A stretch of 64,000 nucleotides of DNA. Source: Desulfoluna spongiiphila. GTDB taxonomy: Bacteria > Desulfobacterota > Desulfobacteria > Desulfobacterales > Desulfolunaceae. The notes under the pieces were generated by a model. The model worked only from the letters and a program-made list of their open reading frames with translations, had not been told where the DNA came from and ran no database searches. This document shows positions 6,910-15,391 of the stretch, piece by piece; the first letter of the stretch is position 1; each line of letters opens with the position of its first letter. The translations under genes were made by a program, and so were the position numbers. Location of the stretch: NCBI RefSeq assembly GCF_900101345.1, contig NZ_FMUX01000007.1, forward strand, positions 2,738-66,737, written 5' to 3'.

Positions 6910-9003
6910 TTATTTCAAGGTGTAGTAATACGGTTCGCCCTTGTCCTTGCCCTTAAGCTTGACCTCACGCATGCCGTACCTTTTTCCAGAAATGGTACGG
7001 TAGTTGTCGGTCCCCTTCCATTCCCAGCTTTTCGATTCTGCGAAAAAATAAAAAATACTGTTGGGGCTGCGGGCCATGAGTCCTTTATCTCCGGGGGGAA
7101 ACTTGGCCCAGGACCGGGTCACCCAGTCCCCGTCGGTGTCTTTGATGCGCACGGCCACCATGACAGTCTCGTCGGTGGTGTTGTGAAACCCGATGTGATA
7201 CACCGCCTTGACCTCCAGGAGCTGGGCCAGGGTTGTATAGGACTCTCGGGTCTTTTTCACGGCCTCTTCGCCGGCAAGGATCAGGGTGGGGATCATCTCC
7301 GTCAGGTCGTCGCTGTCCCGATACGCCTCGGCCATGGCAAGGGCGGTCTGGCCTTTGTTGTTCTTGGGGGAAAGGGAGACCTTCAGCTCCAGAAGCTTTT
7401 GGATATGGTCCCAGCACTGGTTCTCCATGGCCACCATGAGGGGGGTGTTGCCCGCCTTGGTTCGCCGGTTTTTGTCAGCCCCGTGCTTGATGAGATACGC
7501 AGTCTCGTTTTCGGAAGAGAAACGGTTTCGCACGGTGTGGTGCAGGGGGGTGTAGCCGTCCTCGTCCACGGCATCGATGTCGGCCCCGGCCTTAAGGAGG
7601 CTGGAGATCTTGCCAAATCCGTCGTAACAGACCGTGCGGCTCAAGGGGGTACGGCCGCTTGGGTCACGGATCTCGGTGTTGCAGCCGATGTCCAACAGGG
7701 CGTCGAGCATGGCCCTGCCGTGCAGATAGTGAGCTGCGGTATGGAGAAACCCGTCCCCGTCGCTGTTTTTCTCTTCGGTCTTGAGATTCCCGGCCTTGCC
7801 CAGGAGCCGCACCATTTCGGCATCCTCCATCTTCACGGCAAGGGCAAGGGGCGAGACCCCGTCGGCGGCCCTGGTGTTGGGCGAGATGCCTGAGGCCATG
7901 GCAGCTTCCACCGCTTTGAGGTCCCCGGCAATGATCAGGCCGTGGAGGGTGGCCTCGGGCTTGTTTTCCGGCAGGGCCGCCACCTTGGACAGAGCCTCCA
8001 GGGAACCGTTAAGGGGAAAGGTAACCTGCACCTTTTCCCCCAAGACGGTCACCAGGTCAAACCGGATGAACGAACCTTTTTTCAACACAGCAAGGTCCTT
8101 ATCGCTCAAAGAAAAAAAGGGCTGACCGGGGTCACCGACAAACTTGGGGCGCCGCACCTTTGCCCGGGTAAAGGCGTCAAAGACGTTTCCATCCACAAAA
8201 ACCCCGGTCATCTCCCTGATAAACCCCTTTTTGGCTGCCTCGGGGTATGCCTTCTCCCACATGGGGTAAAGCCGGGGCTGAAAGTTAAGCCAGGGCACCC
8301 CTCTGACATAGGAGACCTCCAGCAGATGGGTGCCGAAGACATCCCCCTCCACGTTCCTTCCCCGGTACATGGCAACCGCCACCCGGGTCTTGCCCCCTTT
8401 GCCGTTCTCGTCGGCCTCGGTTTCCCAGGCCTTCCAGGACGCATTGGGCACTCCGAACACTGCGGTGGCAAGGCTCCTGTCTTTCCGGTAACACCCCAGG
8501 GTAAAGGATGGAGAGGCCCCGTCCCGACTCCGGATATCAAGCTGCACCACATAATAAGCGTCCTTGGACTCCAGGCGTGCGTGGCGAAACAGGACCCGAA
8601 CGCCCCCGTCAATTTTCTCTTCCCCGTAGTAAAACGCCAGCCTGTCGTGAATCGCCTTGACCACGTCCCGATCGGCGCCCTCCCAGCTCTCGGGCAGGGT
8701 GAGGACGGTGTCTTCGCGGCCCACCACGCAGGAGAGCTTAAGCCCGGTGGTGTCAGAAAACTCACGGGCCTCGAAACGGGCCTCTTCGCTGCCCTCATCC
8801 AGGACAAGGCCGGAAAAAGCCCCTCCCTCCTCAACGGAGGAAAAATCCTGGCTCAAATGAAGGTCAAACACAGGGCTCATCACCTCTACAAAAAGCCGGG
8901 CTTTCTCCTCGCCGGACAAAGGGCCCGACGGTGCGGAATAGCAGAAGGCCGGAAGGCAAAACAAAAAAAACAACACAAAAGAAAAGCGGCTGACACGTCT
9001 CAT
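6910..9003 (-). CDS. Exported ankyrin-repeat protein
   Basis: A protein of about 697 aa. It begins MRRVSRFSF followed by a hydrophobic core and an Ala-Pro-Ser-rich stretch, a clear signal peptide, so it is probably periplasmic or surface exposed. Residues 40-350 resemble no family I know. From about 360 to 600 come ankyrin-type repeats, recognisable by GDLKAVEAAMASG, DGVSPLALAVK, DGFLHTAAHYL, GRTPLSRTV, DGYTPLHHTV, AGNTPLMVAM and KGQTALAMAE. The last 100 residues form another unassigned domain. The start chosen is the ATG at 9001-9003 with GGAG upstream. Ankyrin repeats imply protein binding; partner and function are unknown. It appears to be a single gene, facing away from the Hsp70-like gene. 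Confidence 0.82.
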   Translation of the reverse strand: MRRVSRFSFVLFFLFCLPAFCYSAPSGPLSGEEKARLFVEVMSPVFDLHLSQDFSSVEEGGAFSGLVLDEGSEEARFEAREFSDTTGLKLSCVVGREDTVLTLPESWEGADRDVVKAIHDRLAFYYGEEKIDGGVRVLFRHARLESKDAYYVVQLDIRSRDGASPSFTLGCYRKDRSLATAVFGVPNASWKAWETEADENGKGGKTRVAVAMYRGRNVEGDVFGTHLLEVSYVRGVPWLNFQPRLYPMWEKAYPEAAKKGFIREMTGVFVDGNVFDAFTRAKVRRPKFVGDPGQPFFSLSDKDLAVLKKGSFIRFDLVTVLGEKVQVTFPLNGSLEALSKVAALPENKPEATLHGLIIAGDLKAVEAAMASGISPNTRAADGVSPLALAVKMEDAEMVRLLGKAGNLKTEEKNSDGDGFLHTAAHYLHGRAMLDALLDIGCNTEIRDPSGRTPLSRTVCYDGFGKISSLLKAGADIDAVDEDGYTPLHHTVRNRFSSENETAYLIKHGADKNRRTKAGNTPLMVAMENQCWDHIQKLLELKVSLSPKNNKGQTALAMAEAYRDSDDLTEMIPTLILAGEEAVKKTRESYTTLAQLLEVKAVYHIGFHNTTDETVMVAVRIKDTDGDWVTRSWAKFPPGDKGLMARSPNSIFYFFAESKSWEWKGTDNYRTISGKRYGMREVKLKGKDKGEPYYYTLK

Positions 9004-9123
9004 AAGGGGCTCCATGGCGTCATCAAAGGGTCCGAAACAAGGCACAAATTAGGGCTTACCATAACACGTTCAGGGCACTTGGGCTGTAATGCGCCGCACA
9101 CAGACAAAAAAAAACAAACGCAT

Positions 9124-9235
9124 GCCTCCGGCGGCGAGGTGTCCCACCTCGAAAGCTGGTTGCAAATGCGCTTTCCCCTTCGTTCCTCAGGGAAAATCAC
9201 ATTCGCCATGGGGTTTCAAGGTGCCCCCACCTTGT
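9124..9235 (+). repeat. Dispersed hairpin repeat, copy 2
   Basis: GCCTCCGGCGGC at 9124-9135, stem A CGAGGTG/CACCTCG, the GAAAGC linker, then stem B around CCTTCGTTCCTCAGG ending at 9207. An inverted stem-A-like hairpin (CAAGGTG...CACCTTG) follows to 9235. It lies between the divergent starts of the ankyrin and Hsp70-like genes. The rest of the 400-nt gap (9004-9406) shows nothing I recognise. Confidence 0.85.
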
Positions 9236-9406
9236 TTCTTTTCACCGCCCTTGCCATTTGCCATGGCTTGGTGTAAATTCCCGATCTTCAATTTAAAGAG
9301 GAAGCCCCCAGGCCGGTGCCCAAGCCCCTTGTGCGCCGGTTTTTTGTGATAAGGACGGCGGCACATGCCCCGGGCAGCCCCGCGCCTATTTTTCGAGGTG
9401 ATTCGT

Positions 9407-10696
9407 ATGACGTCTGTGGTATTCGGACTGGACTTTGGAACCAGCAACTCGGCCCTTTCGGCCAATATCGACGGCAAGGTCTCGATGATCGACATCGACC
9501 GGTACAACGAAACCGGAAAGACCCTGAAATCCGTGATCTATTACGACGACGAGGAGCGCCTCTTCTTCTCCGGCCAAGAGGCCGTGAACCAGTACATCGA
9601 AAACGACGCCTTCGGCCGGTATATCCAGTCCATCAAATCCTTCCTGCCCGACGCCAGCTTTGAAAAAACAGAGGTGGGCAACAAGACCTACACCCTGGAA
9701 CAGCTCATCGGGATGATCCTGCGGACCATCCGGGAGAGGGGCGAAAAGGCCGTGGGACAGGCCGCCGACAGCCTGGTGCTGGGCCGACCCGTTGTCTTCT
9801 CCGAGGACCCGGAGTGCGAAGCCCTGGCCAACCGCAGGCTATTAAAGGCCGCGGAGCTTGCCGGTTTCAAGGATGTCCACTTCCAGCTGGAGCCCATCGC
9901 AGCTGCCCTGGCCTACGAGAACTCCCTGGCCGCAGGCGAAGAGAAAACCGTACTCGTAGGTGACTTCGGCGGCGGGACCTCGGATTTTACCATCATCAAG
10001 GCCAGAGGCGGACAGCACGGAGAAAACCGGGACCGACGCGACGATGTCCTGGGCCTCGGCGGGGTCTACATCGGCGGCGACACCTTTGACTCTGCCATCA
10101 TGTGGCACAAGGTCGCCCCCTACTTCGGCAAGGAGGTGCGGGTAAAAGCCCTCTACGACGACTTCACCCTGCCCGTCTCCTCCCTGATCCTCGGCAAGCT
10201 GAAACAGTGGCACCAGATCCCCCATCTCCGGCACCCCAAGATCGAGGCGATCCTAAAGGATATCCGCCACCGAGCCGACAAGCCCAAGCTCATCGAAAAC
10301 CTCCAGAACCTCATCGAAGACAACTACGGCTACCTCCTCTTCCGGGCCATTGAAGAGACAAAATGCCGCCTCTCCACCGACGAGACCGCCCTTGTCCGGT
10401 TCAAGGAGGGCCAGCTGGCCATCTCCGAACCCCTTGCCCGCACCGAGTTTGATGAGATCATCGATGGGGATGTTAAAAAAATCGACGCCTGTGTGAACAC
10501 CGTCATGGCCCAGGCAGGCCTCGGTGCCGAAGACATCGACACCGTCTTTCTCACCGGCGGTTCCTCCCATATCCTTAAAATCCGGGACCTCTTCGTGCAG
10601 CGCTTCGGCACCCAGAAAATCGACAGCCAGAACGCCTTCACCAGCGTGGCCTACGGCCTGGGATGCAGCAGCTACCTCACCGACAGCAGGGAGTAA
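9407..10696 (+). CDS. Hsp70-family (YegD-like) ATPase
   Basis: This 429-aa protein has the actin/Hsp70 ATPase fold signatures: phosphate 1 motif LDFGTSNSA near the N-terminus, phosphate 2 motif VGDFGGGTSDF near residue 183 and the adenosine motif FLTGGSS near 385. It ends soon after the nucleotide-binding domain, so it lacks the DnaK substrate-binding lid; this matches the YegD-like subgroup. The start is ATG 9407-9409, preceded by GAGGTG. No DnaJ or GrpE partner is adjacent. It has its own transcription unit, divergent from the ankyrin gene. A chaperone-like role is expected from the family, but the client is unknown. Confidence 0.88.
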   Translation: MTSVVFGLDFGTSNSALSANIDGKVSMIDIDRYNETGKTLKSVIYYDDEERLFFSGQEAVNQYIENDAFGRYIQSIKSFLPDASFEKTEVGNKTYTLEQLIGMILRTIRERGEKAVGQAADSLVLGRPVVFSEDPECEALANRRLLKAAELAGFKDVHFQLEPIAAALAYENSLAAGEEKTVLVGDFGGGTSDFTIIKARGGQHGENRDRRDDVLGLGGVYIGGDTFDSAIMWHKVAPYFGKEVRVKALYDDFTLPVSSLILGKLKQWHQIPHLRHPKIEAILKDIRHRADKPKLIENLQNLIEDNYGYLLFRAIEETKCRLSTDETALVRFKEGQLAISEPLARTEFDEIIDGDVKKIDACVNTVMAQAGLGAEDIDTVFLTGGSSHILKIRDLFVQRFGTQKIDSQNAFTSVAYGLGCSSYLTDSRE

Positions 10697-10734
10697 ACGA
10701 TGCCTTCTATGGTTAAAGTGGGTGGCAAAAGCTT

Positions 10735-10920
10735 GCCTCCGGCGGCGAGGTGAGCCACCTCGAAAGCAGATTGCGAATGCGCTTTCCCCTTCGTTCCTCA
10801 GGGAAAATCACATTCGCCTGTGGTTCAGATTAAACTGAATCTGTTTTTTCAAACCTGTTTATCAAACCCGTCGTATTAAGATCAGGCAAAAGTTTACCCC
10901 CCGGCAGGGCCGCCGGAGGC
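10735..10920 (+). repeat. Dispersed hairpin repeat, copy 3 (full composite)
   Basis: From the GCCTCCGGCGGC box at 10735 through stem A, stem B and a GATTCAG/CTGAATC hairpin with a T run, to the CCGGCAGGGCCGCCGG module ending in GCCGCCGGAGGC at 10920. It matches the reverse complement of the composite elements at 25999 and 38389. A lead-in GCCTTCTATGGTTAAAGTG lies about 25 nt before the box and recurs near 38213 and 47216. It follows the stop of the Hsp70-like gene. Confidence 0.85.
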
Positions 10921-10935
10921 GTCTTTAACCTGGCT

Positions 10936-11000
10936 GCCTCCGGCGGCAAGGTGAGCCACTTTGAAAGCGTGTTGCCGTACCCATCGGGTACGGGGAAACC
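10936..11000 (+). repeat. Dispersed hairpin repeat, copy 4 (short)
   Basis: GCCTCCGGCGGC plus a stem A with one mismatch (CAAGGTG/CACTTTG), followed by a different short stem B, CCGTACCC (10975-10982) paired with GGGTACGG (10986-10993). It is directly downstream of copy 3. Confidence 0.75.
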
Positions 11001-11063
11001 GGTCATGCAGGGGGAGTGGTTTGATGAATGGCGAACGTTTTTTTCATCATATTTCGAAATCCC

Positions 11064-11092
11064 TTGACTTCAAACAGCCCCCCATGTAGTGT
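11064..11092 (+). promoter_or_regulatory. Sigma-70 promoter of the initiator tRNA
   Basis: TTGACT (11064-11069), 17-nt spacer, TAGTGT (11087-11092), then a GC-containing discriminator. The tRNA begins 12 nt after the -10 element, as expected for a tRNA promoter. Confidence 0.75.
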
Positions 11093-11104
11093 CTGCCTCG
11101 TTGT

Positions 11105-11181
<77 letters not shown>

Positions 11182-11195
11182 CTTAAAAAATACAA

Positions 11196-11229
11196 AGGCC
11201 CGGAAGATTAATCTTCCGGGCCTTTTTTT
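11196..11229 (+). terminator. Rho-independent terminator after tRNA-fMet
   Basis: A perfect hairpin, AGGCCCGGAAGATT paired with AATCTTCCGGGCCT, followed by seven T residues. Confidence 0.95.
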
Positions 11230-11361
11230 GTTTTCACGCACCGCCCCAGCGGTGATCTCCCTGCCGACTACAGAAAAAAACTCCGTGGGCTTTAGCACGG
11301 CACCTTTCCCCCTCATCTTCTCGCAGACGGTGAGCGATAGCGAGCCGTATGCATGCTGAGG

Positions 11362-11392
11362 TCAAGGGGCTCAGCCCCTTGCCGCCGGAGGC
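11362..11392 (-). repeat. Orphan stem-A module of the dispersed repeat
   Basis: The hairpin CAAGGGGC-TCA-GCCCCTTG is directly joined to GCCGCCGGAGGC. The box is the family box but the helix sequence is different from other copies. It lies just after the stop of the minus-strand SWIM gene. Confidence 0.75.
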
Positions 11393-11404
11393 ATGCTTTT
11401 CCGC

Positions 11405-12484
11405 TTATCCCACCTGCACCAGCCGATACACCCCCCGGGACGGGGACGCCACCCACCCTTTCTGTTTCATCTGATAAAGCGTGTTTCGCACCTTCTGGGG
11501 GTCCATCTTCGAGGCCGCGATCATCTCGGCCACGGGCACGCCGTTGCGCTTTTTTTGCATGAGGGTCGCAAGCCGCTTCATGGAAGGGGTCATGGCATCC
11601 GGCAGATTTGATGCCGTTTTTCCCTTTCCTGGTGGCCGCCCCTTGGGCGCGGCCTTTTTCACGGGCACGGCGCGGCTTTTTCGTTTCCCCGCGCCGACCT
11701 TATCTGCGGCTTTCTTCCTGACCTTTGCAGAAGGAACCGGTGCCGGGGCTTCCCCTTCACCCAGGTCGATGCCGAACAGATCCGAGAGCCCTCCGGTCTC
11801 CTTTAAGGCCCGATCGCTCTTTTTCACAGCCTTGCGACGCAGCGTCCCCCTGGTCCGGTTCACCTTTTCGGTGATAAGGTCCTGCACCTCCACCTTGCGC
11901 AGCAGAAACAGAAGGGACGGATCGTCGTCCAGGCGAGCCCCGACCCCGTAGAGGCTGGCGGCCACGTGCTTGCACATGGAAGCGGAATCCGGGCAGCTGC
12001 AGGTAAAGGAGATCTCCTTGGGGGCGGGGAAAAGACCTTTCCCCTTCTCGGTCAGAAGGTCGACCATGGCGTCAGGCAGGCGCCCTGCCATCAGATCCCG
12101 GACAGAATCCATGGTGCCCACGGCCGCTTCTTTCAGGGCCAGCCATTTCGGTACGGAGATGGCCCTGATGGAAACGGTCACTTTATAGGGATAGGGTTCG
12201 CTCCCGATGACCAGGGCCGTAACGTTTCCGGCCTCCACCTTTAAATCCAGCACCGCCCCGTGCCTGGCATAGCTCCTGCCCCTCTCCAGCCGGTTGGCGT
12301 AATCGGCGTATCCTTCCAGGTTTCGGTTCCATGCCTTGCCCCACCAGCTCGTGGCCAGGGCCTTTCCCGTGATGACCACAGGAGAGATATCCGGATGTTT
12401 CTTTTTCAGCTGCTTCAGTTTTTTTTCCGCCTTGGCCCGTTTCTCGGCCACCGAGACGTACTTGGGAAACCCGTAGTAACTCAT
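11405..12484 (-). CDS. SWIM zinc-finger protein
   Basis: A protein of about 359 aa. A SWIM zinc-binding motif, CSC followed by seven residues and CKH (CSCPDSASMCKH), lies near residue 170. The C-terminal 130 residues are basic and Lys/Ala/Pro-rich, ending in a short winged-helix-like segment (MAEMIAAS...VRNTLYQMKQKGW) that could bind nucleic acid. The start chosen is the ATG at 12482-12484 with GGAAGG upstream. It begins 27 nt after the SNF2-family helicase gene, so the two form an operon. SWIM proteins beside SWI2/SNF2 ATPases are a recurrent bacterial pair; the SWIM protein may provide DNA or protein recognition for the helicase. The exact role is not established. Confidence 0.82.
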   Translation of the reverse strand: MSYYGFPKYVSVAEKRAKAEKKLKQLKKKHPDISPVVITGKALATSWWGKAWNRNLEGYADYANRLERGRSYARHGAVLDLKVEAGNVTALVIGSEPYPYKVTVSIRAISVPKWLALKEAAVGTMDSVRDLMAGRLPDAMVDLLTEKGKGLFPAPKEISFTCSCPDSASMCKHVAASLYGVGARLDDDPSLLFLLRKVEVQDLITEKVNRTRGTLRRKAVKKSDRALKETGGLSDLFGIDLGEGEAPAPVPSAKVRKKAADKVGAGKRKSRAVPVKKAAPKGRPPGKGKTASNLPDAMTPSMKRLATLMQKKRNGVPVAEMIAASKMDPQKVRNTLYQMKQKGWVASPSRGVYRLVQVG

Positions 12485-12511
12485 ATGAAAACCTTCCGCC
12501 ATATCTAAGGG

Positions 12512-15265
12512 TTAAAGTGTCAATGTAAACAGCTCAACCAATTCGTCGTCGGCCATCTCCGTCACATGGGTCTCCCCGGACGAAGAGACCACCTGGTCCG
12601 CCAGGTCGCGCTTGGCCTCAAGCATGGCATCGATCTTCTCCTCAACGGTGCCTTTGGTGACAAAGGTGTGCACCACCACCTTTTTGGTCTGCCCGATGCG
12701 AAAGGCCCGGTCCGTGGCCTGGTTCTCCACCGCCGGGTTCCACCACCGGTCAAAGTGGACCACGTGGTTTGCCCGGGTGAGGTTGAGCCCCACGCCTCCG
12801 GCCTTCAGGGAGAGCACCATAAAGGGGCAGTAGGCATCGGCCTGAAAGGTGTCGATGAGCTCGGCCCGCCTGCCCACGGGTACCCCGCCGTGGAGCACCA
12901 GCCCCGGATGCCCGAAGACCCCTTCCAAAAAAGCCCGAAGGGGTTCGGTCATCTCCTTGAACTGGGTGAAGACCAGCACCCGCTCCCGCTTCTCCAGAAC
13001 CGTCTCGCAGATCTCGCGGAGACGCTGGAACTTTCCGCTCTCGCTCTCTTTAAATGCACCGGCGCCCACGTACTGATCCGGGTGGTTGCAGAGCTGTTTG
13101 AACTTCATGAGGGAGGAGAGCACCAGGCCCCGCTTGGCGATGCCTTCGGCGGTTTCCAGCCGATGGGCCAGATCCTCCACCCCCTTGCGGTACAGGACCA
13201 CCTGCTTTTTGGAGAGCCCTGCGTAGCTTTTCATCACCACCTTGTCGGGAAGATCGGAAATGATGGAGGTGTCGGTCTTCAGGCGACGCAGCACAAAGGG
13301 CGAGATGAGCCGACGCAGCCGGGCATACCCCTCCGGGTCGTCTTTGAGGCTTTTTGAAAATTCGGCAAATTCGCTGCGCGACCCCAGGAGCCCGGGGTTC
13401 AGAAAATCAAAGAGGGACCAGAGATCCCCCAGGCGGTTCTCCACCGGGGTGCCGGTCATGGCAATGCGCTGACGTGCCGAAAGCTCTTTGACGGCACGGG
13501 TCTGTCGGGTGGCCGGGTTCTTGATGGCCTGGGCTTCGTCCAGGACCAGGCAGTCCCAGGTGCGGTCCATGAGCCAGGGGTACTTCTGCACCAGGGTATA
13601 GGTGGTGATCACCAGGTCAAAGGCGTCGGGATCCTCCGGGCCATGGGCGGCCAGCCGCTTTTTTTCAGCGGCAAGGGTGCGTCCGTTTTCAGCCGTCACG
13701 TAATCGGGGTGGGCCGTAAACACGCGCAGGGTCGGGGCAAAGGCGCGTATCTCGTTAAGCCAGTTGGTGACAAGGGAGGCCGGAAGCACCAGAAGCGAGG
13801 GCCCCTTTGTCGCCTCCCCGGCGCGACCGTGGAGAAAGGCCAGGAGCTGAACCGTCTTTCCAAGGCCCATGTCATCGGCAAGGCAGGCCCCAAAGGTCAA
13901 GCGGTCCAGAAAACTGAGCCAGTTGAGTCCCTGTTGCTGGTATCCCCTCAAGGTGGCTTTGAACCCTCGCCCGGGGGAGGCCGTGGGCGCAAGGCCTGGG
14001 TTTTCCAGCTTGGCCAGGGTGGCACCCAGCCACTCGCCCCGGGAGACCTCGCAGGGGACGTCTGCCAGGGCATCGCCCAAAAGCGCCCCGGGCCGAAGCT
14101 GAAGGCGCATGGCCTCTGACGGGGTAAGCCCTTCCCGGACGAGTTCCCGGGCCCGTTCACAGGCGTCCAGGGCCTGGGCCAGTTTTTGGTGATCCACGGC
14201 CACCCACCGGTTTTTAAGGAAGGCAAGGCCTTCGCTTTCAGCCAGAATCTCCCGGGCTTCGTCCTCGGTGAGGGCAAGATCGCCCATCATCAGGGCAGAG
14301 GAAAAACCGAGCAGGGCGCTCTCTCCCACAAAGGACGGAGGGGTGTCCCCCAGGGAGACCCGAACCCCCACCCCGGAGGCTGCAGGCTTCCACCAGTTGG
14401 GAATACGACAGATCACCCCGCAGGATTCGTATAGGGGCACCTCTTTCAAAAATTGAAAGGCCTCGTCTGCGCCCCAGGCCAGGGGATAAAAGAGTTCTCC
14501 GCTCTCCACAAGGCCTGCCACCAGCTCGCTTTCATCCGAGGCGCGATACACGGTGGAGAGAAGGGAGACCAGCTCTTCATCCTGAAACTCTTCCAGGGCG
14601 CGTGTCATGGGCAGGTGGCGAGCGCTTCCGCCGGAAGGACCCGCCTGGGAATAGGTGGCCATAAAGGCGAAGGGCTCTTCGGAGTTCCGGTTCTCAACCA
14701 GATGAAAAAAGACCCGCCCCGCCAGATGAATCCCGGGATTAAGGGCGGCAAAAAGCTCGGCCACGCTCCCCTTGTGAGCAGCCGCAAGGCTTGCGTAGCC
14801 TTCCCCCAGAGCCTCCCACACCGAGGCCAGCATGACGGTGTTCACCCGGTCCCCGCCCACCATCATGGGCACACCGGCCAGATGGGAGGCCACCTGGTCG
14901 TCGTCCATGGGTACCCGGGCTGTCTCGCGGAGAGTCTCCAGATCGGACAGACGCGCCAGAGCGTTTACATAGTCCCGTGCCACCACGGCCATCCAGGCAA
15001 GGGAGGGGTCCACCCCGCCGGGGAGTTCCAGGCAGCCCAGGGCAAAAAGCCAGCTCTCCGGGGTTTTGTCAAACCGGTCATACAGGTCCCGCTGGAACGT
15101 CTCCAGGGCCTTGGAAACCGACCGTTTTGCATTCGCCCACTCCAGGAGAAGCCCCCCTTCGGGCATGACAGACAGTGTTAAAATCGAACCCATCGTTAGC
15201 GCTACCACCCATATCCAGTCCCATGATCCACCCGAAAAACAGCCATGACATTCCGACTGTTCCAT
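12512..15265 (-). CDS. SWI2/SNF2-family DEAD/DEAH helicase-like ATPase
   Basis: This 917-aa protein carries all SNF2 helicase motifs in the C-terminal half: motif I DDMGLGKTVQ, motif II LDEAQAIKNP, motif III MTGTPVENR, motif IV VLVFTQFKEM, motif V LKAGGVGLNLT and motif VI QATDRAFRIGQ. The first 420 residues are the N-terminal extension typical of bacterial SNF2 proteins. The stretch before MGSILTLSV may not belong to the protein, and a start near residue 25 is possible; the ATG used has GAGG upstream. Such enzymes translocate on duplex DNA and remodel protein-DNA complexes. It leads a two-gene operon with the SWIM protein. Confidence 0.92.
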   Translation of the reverse strand: MEQSECHGCFSGGSWDWIWVVALTMGSILTLSVMPEGGLLLEWANAKRSVSKALETFQRDLYDRFDKTPESWLFALGCLELPGGVDPSLAWMAVVARDYVNALARLSDLETLRETARVPMDDDQVASHLAGVPMMVGGDRVNTVMLASVWEALGEGYASLAAAHKGSVAELFAALNPGIHLAGRVFFHLVENRNSEEPFAFMATYSQAGPSGGSARHLPMTRALEEFQDEELVSLLSTVYRASDESELVAGLVESGELFYPLAWGADEAFQFLKEVPLYESCGVICRIPNWWKPAASGVGVRVSLGDTPPSFVGESALLGFSSALMMGDLALTEDEAREILAESEGLAFLKNRWVAVDHQKLAQALDACERARELVREGLTPSEAMRLQLRPGALLGDALADVPCEVSRGEWLGATLAKLENPGLAPTASPGRGFKATLRGYQQQGLNWLSFLDRLTFGACLADDMGLGKTVQLLAFLHGRAGEATKGPSLLVLPASLVTNWLNEIRAFAPTLRVFTAHPDYVTAENGRTLAAEKKRLAAHGPEDPDAFDLVITTYTLVQKYPWLMDRTWDCLVLDEAQAIKNPATRQTRAVKELSARQRIAMTGTPVENRLGDLWSLFDFLNPGLLGSRSEFAEFSKSLKDDPEGYARLRRLISPFVLRRLKTDTSIISDLPDKVVMKSYAGLSKKQVVLYRKGVEDLAHRLETAEGIAKRGLVLSSLMKFKQLCNHPDQYVGAGAFKESESGKFQRLREICETVLEKRERVLVFTQFKEMTEPLRAFLEGVFGHPGLVLHGGVPVGRRAELIDTFQADAYCPFMVLSLKAGGVGLNLTRANHVVHFDRWWNPAVENQATDRAFRIGQTKKVVVHTFVTKGTVEEKIDAMLEAKRDLADQVVSSSGETHVTEMADDELVELFTLTL

Positions 15266-15331
15266 TCTGCCTCTACCATCATGGGGGCCACTTTATTTTC
15301 AGCCTCCGCAAGGGTCAACTGTTTTTACAGC

Positions 15332-15366
15332 AAAAAAGGCAAAAGGCGAAGCTTCGCCTTTTGCCT
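15332..15366 (-). terminator. Rho-independent terminator after the chemoreceptor gene
   Basis: A 30-nt perfect palindrome centred on AAGCTT (15337-15366), followed on the minus strand by a T run. It separates the chemoreceptor from the SNF2 operon. Confidence 0.9.
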
Positions 15367-15391
15367 ATTACCGATTTACCTATGACCCGAC

